This document shows, one piece after another, positions 17,592 through 25,635 of a DNA stretch of 64,000 nt (its first letter is position 1; each line of letters opens with the position of its first letter). Where the stretch lies: contig NZ_FTRU01000008.1 in the NCBI RefSeq assembly GCF_900148495.1, forward strand, positions 1,054,001 through 1,118,000, in the 5' to 3' direction. The position numbers and the translations under genes are program-made. Source of the stretch: Negativibacillus massiliensis (GTDB lineage: Bacteria; Bacillota; Clostridia; Oscillospirales; Ruminococcaceae). The notes below the pieces were generated by a model. It was not told where the DNA came from, searched no databases, and saw only the letters and a list, made by a program, of their open reading frames with translations.

Positions 17592-19231
17592 CAGCTCATC
17601 CTCCCATGCTCAACCGAGTAAAATTCATCTACAATGCCCATAGTAGAACTACGATGGGAGACCAGCATAACCGTTTTTCCTTTTCGTTCCCGATGAAGAG
17701 ATTGGAGAATTACTGCTTCGTTGAGACTATCCAGATTAGAGGTTGGTTCATCCAACAGCAAGAATGGTGCATTGTGAAGAAAGGCTCTTGCAAGCCCCAA
17801 TCTTTGGCGCTCACCTCCTGAAAGTGTGTCACCCAGTTCCCCAATATTGGTCTCGTATCCCTGCGGAAGACTCATAATAAAGTCATGGATAGAAGCCTTT
17901 TTACAAGCTGCAATAATCTCATCTTCACTTGCATCCAGTTTTGCGATCCGAAGATTATTTCGGATGCTGTCATGAAACAGGTATGTTTCCTGCGTTACAA
18001 AACTCTCCATATTCCGCAGATTTGTCGTGTTGATTTCATCTATCTTCTTTCCCGAAATGCTGACTGTTCCCTGCTGTACCTGCCAGAATCTCATAAACAG
18101 TTTTAACAGGGTGGATTTTCCAGAGCCACTGCGTCCCGTGATACCAATGATTTTATTCTCAGGAATCACTATGGATACATCTTTCAAAACTGTTTCCTGC
18201 TGATAGGAAAAGGTGAGCTTATCTGCCATTGCACCATGAAATTCCACCTCTGTTTTACCGCTCACTTCCTCAACTACCGGACTTTCTTCCAGAAGATCCA
18301 ACACTCTGTTTCCTGCTGCAAAGGTGTTTTGCAGTGTGGAGCCAAGTGCTGCCAGTGCAACACAGGGTCCAAAGGAACTCATCAAAGCCAGTGTACAGAT
18401 CAGTGTTTCTGGAAAATCACACAAAACAGCAGATAAAAACAACATTCCAAAGTCAAACAACAGGATAACTAAATTTGTAACAGCAGTATTTTTCCCTGCT
18501 CTACGTTTCATTCTCTCATCATCTTTGGAAAGCGCATCTGTCATCGCATTCATTTGCGCCATACGCTGCTCTCCCTGTCCATACTGTAATATTTCAGAAA
18601 GTCCACGCAGAGAATCCAGTACAAAACCGGACAGTTTTCCCGATCTGGAGCGAAAGTTTATCCCATCATCTCCGGAAAGCCGTGATGTTATCATTGGAAT
18701 TACAACTCCCACCACAAAATATGCCGCTGCTGCCCACATACCCAGCATGATATTGTAGCTTCCGATAAACGTTGTCATCATACCAGAAAACAAGATAGCG
18801 ATACAGATAGGAGAAACCGTATGGGCATAGAAGACCTCCAGAAGTTCAATATCAGAAGTGATGAGACTGATTAAATCCCCCTTATCTTTTCCCTCCAGTT
18901 TTGCCGGACAAAGACGGCGCAGGGACAAAAACACCTTATCCCGAATCAGAGCCAGCAACTTAAAAGCAATAAAGTGATTGCACGCCTGTTCTGCATAGCG
19001 CAGGAAACCTCGTACAAACGCTAAAACAAGTACTGCCACAAAAATCACACCTAATCCCGAAGGGATTTGGGGATACAGAACTTCCAGTACTGCAAACCCT
19101 CCCAGTACAGTGATCCAACTTGCAGCCAGATGTCCCATTAATCCCATACTGATTGCCAGAAACATATATCCGGTCAAGGGTTTCACCAAACCAATCAGAC
19201 GAGACATCACCTGAAATCCATTTCGTTTCAT
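17591..19231 (-). CDS. ABC exporter half, CydC-like (TM + ATPase)
   Basis: About 546 residues: an N-terminal six-helix exporter domain and a C-terminal ATPase with Walker A GITGRSGSGKST, signature LSGGERQRLGLARAFL and Walker B FLLLDEPTS. The general plan is that of CydC/CydD-type heterodimeric exporters, which export thiols such as cysteine or glutathione in other bacteria. The start at 19231 makes an ATGA overlap with the upstream partner's stop and is 9 nt from GGGGAGG; the ATG at 19240 touches that ribosome site and is less likely. Its partner is the gene directly upstream. The substrate here is unknown, and multidrug or peptide export is possible. Confidence 0.85.
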   Translation of the reverse strand: MKRNGFQVMSRLIGLVKPLTGYMFLAISMGLMGHLAASWITVLGGFAVLEVLYPQIPSGLGVIFVAVLVLAFVRGFLRYAEQACNHFIAFKLLALIRDKVFLSLRRLCPAKLEGKDKGDLISLITSDIELLEVFYAHTVSPICIAILFSGMMTTFIGSYNIMLGMWAAAAYFVVGVVIPMITSRLSGDDGINFRSRSGKLSGFVLDSLRGLSEILQYGQGEQRMAQMNAMTDALSKDDERMKRRAGKNTAVTNLVILLFDFGMLFLSAVLCDFPETLICTLALMSSFGPCVALAALGSTLQNTFAAGNRVLDLLEESPVVEEVSGKTEVEFHGAMADKLTFSYQQETVLKDVSIVIPENKIIGITGRSGSGKSTLLKLFMRFWQVQQGTVSISGKKIDEINTTNLRNMESFVTQETYLFHDSIRNNLRIAKLDASEDEIIAACKKASIHDFIMSLPQGYETNIGELGDTLSGGERQRLGLARAFLHNAPFLLLDEPTSNLDSLNEAVILQSLHRERKGKTVMLVSHRSSTMGIVDEFYSVEHGRMS

Positions 19232-20967
19232 CTGTTGCATCCTCCCCTAGTATAATTTTCCAATTCCTGCTGAGCATTCCACAGTCTGGAATAATATCCC
19301 TCCTGCATAAGCAGTGTTTTATGGGTTCCACTTTCCTCCAAATAACCATTTCTCAACACATAGATTTTATCCGCTTTCACGACATTAGCCAACCTATGAG
19401 AAATCAAAATCACTGTTTTGTTCTTTGACAGTTGATAAATTTGCTCCATTATATCGTTTTCACTCTCCACGTCTATGTTGGAGGTTGCCTCATCGAAAAT
19501 ATAAACCGAACTGTCATGCAGTAAAGCTCGTGCAAGTGCCAGTCGCTGACACTGACCTCCGGAAAAATTGGACGCTGTTTCCTTCAATTCAGTATCCAGA
19601 CCATTTTCCTGCCTAAGGAAATCCGCCAACCTAACCTGCTCAAGTACTTTCCACAGTTGTCCATCATCAGCATCTGGTTTTGCCATCAACAGATTATCCC
19701 GTACAGTACCTTTAAACAAATAACTCTGGTGACTAATATAAGTAAAGTGCTTCAGCAGACTTTGTTCCGAAATCTCGCTCAGTGGTATTCCTCCAACTGT
19801 CAGTGTTCCTCTATATCCCTTGTTCCGTCCCATTAAGATAGAGGCTACTGTCGATTTTCCGCTGCCACTTTCCCCTACAATAGCAGTAAAACTTCCCTGT
19901 GGAAAATCCATCGTAATATCTTGTAGAATTTCCCGATCTGCTTCGTAGGAAAAACCCAGATCAGACATTTTGATAGAAGAGTCTGTCGGAACAAGACTTG
20001 CCTTTTGGGTAACTTCGGGAAGATCCAATAACCGGAATATCTTATCCGATGCTGCCATACCATTCATCGCAATATGAAAAAAGCTTCCCAACATTCGCAT
20101 AGGGAGAAAGAAGTCCGCCGCCAGCAAAATAATCATCAGACATCCTGCAAGTTCAATGGCTCCAGAACAAAATTGGTTGACTGCAAGAATAACACCCAAT
20201 GCTGCTCCCCCATAGGCGATCAGATCCATCACCGTGATGGAGTTTAGCTGCATAGAAAGAACTTTCATCGTTATTTTACGAAAATGCTCTGATTGTTCAT
20301 TCATTTCCTGATGTTTAAATTCATCAGACTGATAAATCTTCGTTGTGGTCAGTCCCTGCAAATTTTCCAGAAATGTATCGCCTAAAGCAGTATACTCTCC
20401 CCAGTATTTTGCAAGCAGTTTTTTAGCCCAACGCTGTACTGCTATGATTGTAACCGGAATCAGGGGAACACAGACAAGAAGAATGATTGCCGCCGGCATA
20501 CTAATGGTACTCATAACAACAAACAGTGTCAGCGGAGCTACCATTGCATAGAAGAGCTGTGGCAGATATGCTCCGAAATAGGTCTCTAGCTGATCCACTC
20601 CCTCTACTGCAATCTGTACAACCTCGCTGGTCTGCACCTGCTCCCGATAAGAATTGCCTAGGCGTAGAAGTTTCCGATAAATCTTTTCTCGCAATGTCCG
20701 TTTCACAGATTTAGCACTTAGGTATCCCATCCTGCTGGAAAAAAGAGTACACACAAAACGTACTGCCAAGGATAAAATAATCAGAAAAATATGAAACAAA
20801 ACGTCCTGTTTTCTCAAAGTATTTTCATACAAACATTGAAGAAAATGCGCCATCGTCCCCATCATAATAATATTGGCAGCTAGTGAGATCCACTGCGCTA
20901 CAACATTTCCGGCAATATATTTTCTGCTCTCTCCAACAGCATCAATCAAGCGCCTATTTATCATCAT
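19228..20967 (-). CDS. ABC exporter half, CydD-like (TM + ATPase)
   Basis: About 579 residues, with a six-helix exporter domain (about residues 15-310) and an ATPase with Walker A GESGSGKST, signature FSGGQCQRLALARALL and Walker B VYIFDEATS. The start is placed at the ATGATG at 20967, 8 nt after AGGTGG; a GTG at 20979 overlaps that ribosome site. It is the first gene of a four-gene operon with its CydC-like partner, a YgbA_NO protein and a DUF454 protein. The leader contains two copies of a palindrome, one next to the predicted transcription start and one near the start codon, which suggests a metal- or redox-responsive repressor. The exported molecule is not evident. Confidence 0.85.
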   Translation of the reverse strand: MMINRRLIDAVGESRKYIAGNVVAQWISLAANIIMMGTMAHFLQCLYENTLRKQDVLFHIFLIILSLAVRFVCTLFSSRMGYLSAKSVKRTLREKIYRKLLRLGNSYREQVQTSEVVQIAVEGVDQLETYFGAYLPQLFYAMVAPLTLFVVMSTISMPAAIILLVCVPLIPVTIIAVQRWAKKLLAKYWGEYTALGDTFLENLQGLTTTKIYQSDEFKHQEMNEQSEHFRKITMKVLSMQLNSITVMDLIAYGGAALGVILAVNQFCSGAIELAGCLMIILLAADFFLPMRMLGSFFHIAMNGMAASDKIFRLLDLPEVTQKASLVPTDSSIKMSDLGFSYEADREILQDITMDFPQGSFTAIVGESGSGKSTVASILMGRNKGYRGTLTVGGIPLSEISEQSLLKHFTYISHQSYLFKGTVRDNLLMAKPDADDGQLWKVLEQVRLADFLRQENGLDTELKETASNFSGGQCQRLALARALLHDSSVYIFDEATSNIDVESENDIMEQIYQLSKNKTVILISHRLANVVKADKIYVLRNGYLEESGTHKTLLMQEGYYSRLWNAQQELENYTRGGCNR

Positions 20968-20994
20968 ATTCCTGACCACCTATCCATTTCATTG

Positions 20995-21062
20995 TTAGCC
21001 ATAGCTAACTATTTCTTTGAAAAGAAGCTGAGCAACCTCTTGCCAAGATTAGACTCAGCTAA
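20995..21062 (-). promoter_or_regulatory. Two palindromic operator candidates (TTAGCTnnnnCTAA)
   Basis: Two 14-bp sites of the same form occur in the leader of the exporter operon: 21049-21062 and 20995-21008, the second extending to a 16-bp GTTAGC-CATA-GCTAAC palindrome. The first lies at the predicted transcription start, the second about 28 nt before the start codon. The form resembles iron/manganese-responsive DtxR-family boxes, but the regulator is unproven. Confidence 0.6.
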
Positions 21063-21070
21063 CTGTAAGG

Positions 21071-21099
21071 ATTATATCAGGTTACATCGAAAAAGTCAA
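21071..21099 (-). promoter_or_regulatory. Promoter of the CydDC-like exporter operon
   Basis: On the minus strand TTGACT and a perfect TATAAT are spaced by 17 nt. Transcription would begin near 21064, directly over the first palindromic box. Confidence 0.8.
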
Positions 21100-21329
21100 C
21101 CTTTGTTTTTCTATATATTCTCCCCTGATTCTATTATTATAAAATCAAATTTTATAAGTTACATTAGGAACTTATTGACTTATAGTAGCTTCCAATACAT
21201 AATTAAATAAAGGTTAAACTTGTGCATTCAATCCCTATTATGTCTATTTTCAGAAATTTGTCATTTATTAACCGAAAATCATAAGAATATTTTTATAGAA
21301 AAGAGCAAAAAGGATTTTTAGTGAAAAAC

Positions 21330-21480
21330 TAAAGAAGTTCGTTTAGCGATGCATCCTTTCCCAGGCTAAATTTGCCCAACTGACCGATATCTCTGGGTGT
21401 TCCCTTTATACCTACGAACAATTCGAAAGACTCTCTTTTTTAAAAAACTTTTATGCTTATGATGATACAAGTCATTTTGA
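21330..21480 (+). pseudogene. Possible HTH-regulator remnant upstream of DUF3791
   Basis: One plus-strand frame reads SQAKFAQLTDISGCSLYTYE, which resembles helix 2-3 of XRE-type regulators (S-Q-x-x-L-A-x-L-S/T-G-V-S) of the kind often found in front of DUF3791/DUF3990 genes. There is no start codon or intact frame around it, and the family call rests on this one segment. Confidence 0.25.
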
Positions 21481-21507
21481 ATATCATTGACAGGAGGTTC
21501 TCTAGCC

Positions 21508-21747
21508 ATGTTAAATCATGTAAAAATAAAAACTACAGATGAACTGGAATTTGCTGTTTTCTGTATAGAAAATATTGCGATCAAACTCGGAAAAAATGCT
21601 GAAGAAATATACCAGGCGTTGACCGAGAAAAGTGATATCTTAAACAGCTATATTATCCCTGAATATGAGATCCTGCATACCCAGAGCAAGGACTATATTG
21701 TAGATGATATCATCAGCTTGATGGAAGAAAGGGGTGCCCTGTTATGA
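21508..21747 (+). CDS. DUF3791 family protein
   Basis: 79 residues from ATG 21508, with CAGGAGG 10 nt upstream; an upstream TTG at 21487 lies before the ribosome site and is rejected. The pattern FAVFCIENIAIKLG, then NSYIIPEYEILHTQ and YIVDDIISLMEERG near the end, matches DUF3791, a short helical protein found in many gut Firmicutes. It overlaps the following DUF3990 gene (ATGA-type), an arrangement typical of this family pair and suggestive of a two-component module such as toxin-antitoxin. That role is inference. Here the partner gene is broken. Confidence 0.8.
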   Translation: MLNHVKIKTTDELEFAVFCIENIAIKLGKNAEEIYQALTEKSDILNSYIIPEYEILHTQSKDYIVDDIISLMEERGALL

Positions 21748-22217
21748 TTTTATATCATGGCTCTTATCTGGAGATTTAAACTCCGGATTTAGTACATTCC
21801 AGAGATAATGTTGATTTTGGACGCGGCTTTTACACTACTCCTCTTTACGAGCAGGCAGTAAAATGGTGCGAAAAATTCAAGCGTCGTAGCAAAAGTGGAA
21901 TTGTTTCCCGCTACAACTTTGACGAAACGTCTTACCAGGAACTTAAAGTCTTGAAATTTGACAGCTATTCCGAAGAATGGCTCGATTTCATTTTGAAATG
22001 CAGAACCGGAAATGATATAACAGATTATGATATTGTAATTGGCGGTGTCGCAAATGACAAGGTATTTAATACCGTTGAGCTTTACTTTGACAATTTGATT
22101 GACAAAAAAGAAGCGATCCGCCGCCTTTGTTATGAAAAACCCAATTTACAGATATGTTTCCGAACACAAAAAGCTCTTGATGAATATCTTCACTATGAAG
22201 GGAGCGAACAGATTTGA
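21744..22217 (+). pseudogene. DUF3990 protein gene interrupted by an in-frame stop
   Basis: From ATG 21744 the frame reads MILYHGSYLEI, then TAA at codon 12, then TPDLVHSRDNVDFGRGFYTT and on without a break to the stop at 22217. YHGS near the start and the FGRGFYTT block with an EQAVKWCEKF helix are DUF3990 hallmarks; the family resembles the ADP-ribosyltransferase fold. The stop codon TAA would be AAA (Lys) by one base change. Apart from this the 157-codon frame is intact, so the mutation looks recent. An internal restart could give a shortened protein but would lose the first catalytic segment. Confidence 0.8.
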
Positions 22218-22422
22218 CCGCCAATCCTATTTTACTGCAAAAAAATATGCCCGAATTATCGAGCAATTTTCAAAAAAAGAAAATCTGTCTTTAGATGATG
22301 CATTGAATTTCTTCTACCATTCAGAAATTTACCGCTTAATCAGTGAAGGTGTATCTGATTTACATTGTATGAGCGACGAGTACCTGACAGAAGAACTAAT
22401 TTCTGAATATAAAGAAAATTAA
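22195..22422 (+). CDS. Second DUF3791-like small protein
   Basis: About 75 residues, overlapping the 3' end of the DUF3990 pseudogene by 23 nt. The segment YFTAKKYARIIEQFSKKENL and then FYHSEIYRLISEG and HCMSDEYLTEEL has the same overall pattern as DUF3791 proteins. The start is uncertain: ATG 22195 and ATG 22180 are both possible and neither has a clear ribosome site, so translation is probably coupled to the broken upstream gene. A terminator follows at once. The three-gene order DUF3791, DUF3990, DUF3791-like forms one unit. Confidence 0.6.
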   Translation: MKGANRFDRQSYFTAKKYARIIEQFSKKENLSLDDALNFFYHSEIYRLISEGVSDLHCMSDEYLTEELISEYKEN

Positions 22423-22438
22423 GATGATTTCTAACTCC

Positions 22439-22476
22439 AAAAGCAGACCAGTGTCAAGTCCTGGTCTGCTTTTATT
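22439..22476 (+). terminator. Terminator after the DUF3791/DUF3990 unit
   Basis: A 13-bp stem AAAAGCAGACCAG / CTGGTCTGCTTTT with a 9-nt loop and a TTTTATTA tail closes the plus-strand unit. Confidence 0.85.
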
Positions 22477-22796
22477 ACTTTTAGCAATCAACTTCATAAC
22501 TCATAGCCAGTGATTTGCAGTATCAACAATTTTCTCTAATTGATTTTGTTCAAACTTTATAGTAAATAAATTTAACAAACCATGGAGAGATTCCGGGCAA
22601 AACGATTGAAAAGAAGCTGATCTCCCCGGACTTATCTTCTTTTCATATCACCTGAGCAAAAAAATTATGCCATCTTACATTTGGAACAATTTCATTACAC
22701 CTTCCAAATCATTTCATCGCCGCAAATGTTGTGGATTTTCAAACGCAGAGGCTTCTTTTCACCGTGTATTTTTCCATAGAGAATTTATCGTCGGCA
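22477..22796. other. Stretch without a recognisable gene
   Basis: About 320 bases between the plus-strand terminator and the minus-strand small genes. Short readable pieces occur in several frames but none is continuous or recognisable. Confidence 0.6.
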
Positions 22797-23003
22797 TTAT
22801 CGTTGACCTCCGTTATTCATATAATTCATAAATTGTTCAAACGAAACAGCCATACTCATAGATGCTATAAATTCTCTTGCTAAATGTTCTTTTTGCACTG
22901 GAGTTAATTTATCCAATGCTTTAATAAATTCAAGCAATTTGTTTTTTGCATCAATATATTTATCATCAAACTCAATACCTATAGTAGGTTTAAATCCATT
23001 CAT
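22797..23003 (-). CDS. Small hypothetical protein (68 aa)
   Basis: 68 residues, helical, with no membrane segment or signal peptide; the C-terminus FMNYMNNGGQR is polar. Its ATG lies 2-3 nt after the stop of the preceding minus-strand gene, so it is translated with it. It is not recognised. The neighbourhood (small helical proteins, an HNH-like protein, a type I restriction locus) suggests an accessory or defence island, but several neighbours are broken. Confidence 0.5.
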   Translation of the reverse strand: MNGFKPTIGIEFDDKYIDAKNKLLEFIKALDKLTPVQKEHLAREFIASMSMAVSFEQFMNYMNNGGQR

Positions 23004-23005
23004 TT

Positions 23006-23823
23006 TTATTTGTCCTCTTCATTTTCTTTTACAGAGAGCACCATTCTAATCAAAACACCGGTCTGATATAATAAAAATTCCAGTAATTTTTCATCGACTT
23101 TATCATTGTGTTTCGCCACTCTGTCATTGATATTTTTATATGCGTTGATTAGTGGCTGAAACAGTCCACAGACACCTGCATCTACATTTTCTTTACCCCA
23201 ATATTTACAAATCTCGTTTTTATTGGTCTCTAGATTCTTTTCATTTCCAAGAAATTCCTGCAAAAATTCTTCCAATGCCTTTCTCAAATTATCAGCAGTG
23301 TCTCTTATGTATTCACCATCGGCGTACTGCTTCAATGCAATACAGAAAGTCTTATGAGCTTGGGGATATCCTTTTAACCATTCAAGCGATTGAGATACAA
23401 GTGCTTCATCCAGTTCCTTCGCACCTTTTGGGATAATAAAGCAACCTTGTGGATCATCAAGTATTTCATATTGAATATGTAAATTTTTTAGTTCTTTTGG
23501 CAGAAAATCTTTTATTATTGAAATCACTGTTTTATTTGCAAAATGTTTTTCAGACGTAAGCCCAAAAGCTGTATATCTACTTATTAATTCATTTATGGAA
23601 TCAACAGAGTCCATACTCTCAATTACATCGCAAATATCTAGTGACTTTCTCTGTAACCTATCATCACAAAATAATCAATAAACGAACTGTTTCTGTAATC
23701 TATAGGAGTCAATTGAGTTCCTAGGTAATATAACATATTACGTATTTTATTTTTTAACAGTTCAAGTTTCTGTTCATCATTGAATAAAATTCCTAATTTA
23801 CTGTTGTACTCAGTCCAATTCAA
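23006..23823 (-). pseudogene. Helical hypothetical protein split by a frameshift
   Basis: Two consecutive frames look like one gene. The first (23823-23638, TTG start with AAAGGA about 10 nt before) gives 61 residues ending FVMIGYRESH. The second (from 23614, 202 residues) begins MDSVDSINELISRY, but its frame stays open upstream through RKSLDICDVIES. A single-base change near 23640 would join them into about 265 residues. The C-terminal part (about 60 residues ending VLSVKENEEDK) is helical, with long amphipathic segments like HEPN-type or abortive-infection proteins, though no catalytic motif is visible. If the second part is translated alone, it is a 202-residue protein of unknown function. 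Confidence 0.5.
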
Positions 23824-23829
23824 TTTTAT

Positions 23830-24030
23830 TTATCCTTTCTCCAAAAATTCGTATATTTTCTCATGTGTCAGCTTGATTCTATCATTTTCTGACATACCGT
23901 CTTCTAAGATATAAATATTCAAACCTGTTGTATCCGTACTCACCATTATTCTACTTTGTAAATTCGGTTTCCATAAAACTGCGCTTCTCTTTGAAAGTCG
24001 AATGAGGAGTGACTCCATCTTGATAAACAA
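23830..24030 (-). CDS. Small hypothetical protein or gene fragment (66 aa)
   Basis: 66 residues from a TTG start. The second half (STDTTGLNIYILEDG, then KIYEFLEKG) reads like real protein, and the stop lies 6 nt before the next gene's TTG. The N-terminal 20 residues are less convincing: in another minus-strand frame the DNA from about 24065 to 23990 reads FDELGVREFLDNYIDIVYQD, which also looks real. The present frame may therefore be the 3' part of a longer, frameshifted gene. The family is not recognised. Confidence 0.35.
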   Translation of the reverse strand: MFIKMESLLIRLSKRSAVLWKPNLQSRIMVSTDTTGLNIYILEDGMSENDRIKLTHEKIYEFLEKG

Positions 24031-24267
24031 TATCTATATAGTTATCAAGAAACTCTCTTACTCCCAACTCATCGAATCAAATCAGTTTCTAAGCTTTTTA
24101 TAGCAGATCTGGTTCAACGTGATTCTATTTGATACAGATTATCCTTATCCTAAGGTCTATGCGGGCTTTTGCTGTCAAAAATTTATCGGACTATTCTATC
24201 AAGGGTTTTGCTTGAGACAGATGGTTGGGTGATTTAGAAGTATTATAGTAAATAAGCGGTACATTTT

Positions 24268-24876
24268 CTAGATACTGCTTTTTCTTTGACTCATTTGCTT
24301 CAGGTGTGATGTCTGTATTCCCATAAGATCTGATCTCTTATCTCGTTTTACAAAATAAAGTTTCCATTTTCCATTGTAGCTGGTTTCGTTTTCATCTCTA
24401 ATAAAATCTACAAAGTCAAACTTTTCATTTTGTGTTTCCGGAAGTGATAGAAACTTAGCGTAAATAGCTTTAATAACCTGATATTTTGTTTGTCTTTGAA
24501 AGCCCTTTATAGCCTTTGGATTCCCATCCAAATCAAAAAAGCGTAAATATGCCTTATCATATTTTCCCAAAAAGGTATTGCATTTTCGACATAGAGTCCT
24601 AGCTGTTCTTCCTTTCGGATATAATGATGTTGTTAACTGTGAATCCGATATATTCCCAGCAATATCTTCAGACTTTTCACCAGCATTTAACCTTTTTTCG
24701 ATTTCGGAATATACTTTTTCCGATTGCATCGTTTCGAACATTTTGATAATATCAAGCGCAACAATATCCTCGTTACCGGTACTCCGAGCTGGATAATGCT
24801 CTTCGCTCATATCACTATCTTTGAATAAAGAGTCACATAGTTTACACCTATATATTTTCTCTTGCGAATCATCCAT
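24268..24876 (-). CDS. HNH-type zinc-finger protein, C-terminus probably frameshifted
   Basis: 202 residues. The N-terminus has CKLCDSLF, then SEEHYPARS, and further on RTLCRKCNTFLGKYD: two CxxC pairs around an E-H-x-P segment, the usual layout of HNH-type nucleases with a structural zinc. The last 18 residues look random. A one-base shift near 24310-24320 would replace them with NTDITPEANESKKKQYLENV and about 25 more residues to a stop at 24191. The annotated end is therefore likely a recent frameshift. The gene lies 28 nt downstream of the YgjP-like gene of the restriction locus and may be an added nuclease. Family call moderate; activity unknown. Confidence 0.6.
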   Translation of the reverse strand: MDDSQEKIYRCKLCDSLFKDSDMSEEHYPARSTGNEDIVALDIIKMFETMQSEKVYSEIEKRLNAGEKSEDIAGNISDSQLTTSLYPKGRTARTLCRKCNTFLGKYDKAYLRFFDLDGNPKAIKGFQRQTKYQVIKAIYAKFLSLPETQNEKFDFVDFIRDENETSYNGKWKLYFVKRDKRSDLMGIQTSHLKQMSQRKSSI

Positions 24877-24904
24877 AGAGGTATTTCCCTTTCAGTTAAA
24901 TTGT

Positions 24905-25630
24905 TCATAGCCAAAACATTGCGCTACGGTCTAAAATAGTCTTGCGTTCTTTCCAATCAGGCATCATCATGGCCAAGAAACCATAAAAACGCTTTGAATG
25001 ATTTGGATGGATAAAATGACAGAACTCATGCATTATGACATATTCGATACAGTTTCGGGGTGCTTCCAATAAACGCTTGTTCAATGTAATAACCCCCTTT
25101 TTTGCCAAGCAAGAGCCCCACTGTGTCTCCATATCCCGAATCCGCAATATCGGAATAGGCACTCCATATTTTTGAAATATCGGGTAGATTTCTGAAATGA
25201 TTTCTCCAAAAACAGTTCGACACTGCTCATCCAGGTAACGGGTCACCATCCTTTGCTTTTTCGCAAAGTCTTCAGTGTCTTTCACGCAAAGGTACAAATA
25301 TATCCCATCAGAGAAAATTGTGTCTCGCACATTTTTCTCCACCTTCAGCCTAACTCCTCTGCCCAGCAGATAGAAAGTTTCTCCACTAACATATTGCTTG
25401 GGTTGCGGTGCATACTGTGCCATCTCCCAGAACTTTCTTTGTACTGAGCGGATATAGGCTCCTTTGCTCACTACAAAATCGTCAACTTTTTCAACCGGAA
25501 CATCTGGATTAGCTGAAACATAAACCATACAATCCTTATGAATCCGCAGATTGAGATTTTTTACCTGCTTCTGCTCCAGAAAATAGTGGATCTCGTTGTT
25601 TTCATATAAGACAGTTCTTTCCTGCGCCAT
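24905..25630 (-). CDS. YgjP-like M48-type metallopeptidase
   Basis: About 241 residues. The C-terminal third carries the zinc-binding motif HEFCHFIHPNHS and a preceding TQWGSCLAKKGVITLN, typical of YgjP/WLM-type (DUF45) metal-dependent hydrolases. The start is put at ATG 25630, 11 nt after GGAGG; a TTG at 25639 is only 3 nt from it. It follows hsdR by a few bases (hsdR stops at 25636), a linkage that recurs in type I restriction loci, where the protein is thought to be an accessory peptidase. A typical family length is 230-250 residues. Confidence 0.88.
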   Translation of the reverse strand: MAQERTVLYENNEIHYFLEQKQVKNLNLRIHKDCMVYVSANPDVPVEKVDDFVVSKGAYIRSVQRKFWEMAQYAPQPKQYVSGETFYLLGRGVRLKVEKNVRDTIFSDGIYLYLCVKDTEDFAKKQRMVTRYLDEQCRTVFGEIISEIYPIFQKYGVPIPILRIRDMETQWGSCLAKKGVITLNKRLLEAPRNCIEYVIMHEFCHFIHPNHSKRFYGFLAMMMPDWKERKTILDRSAMFWL

Positions 25631-25635
25631 TGCTG

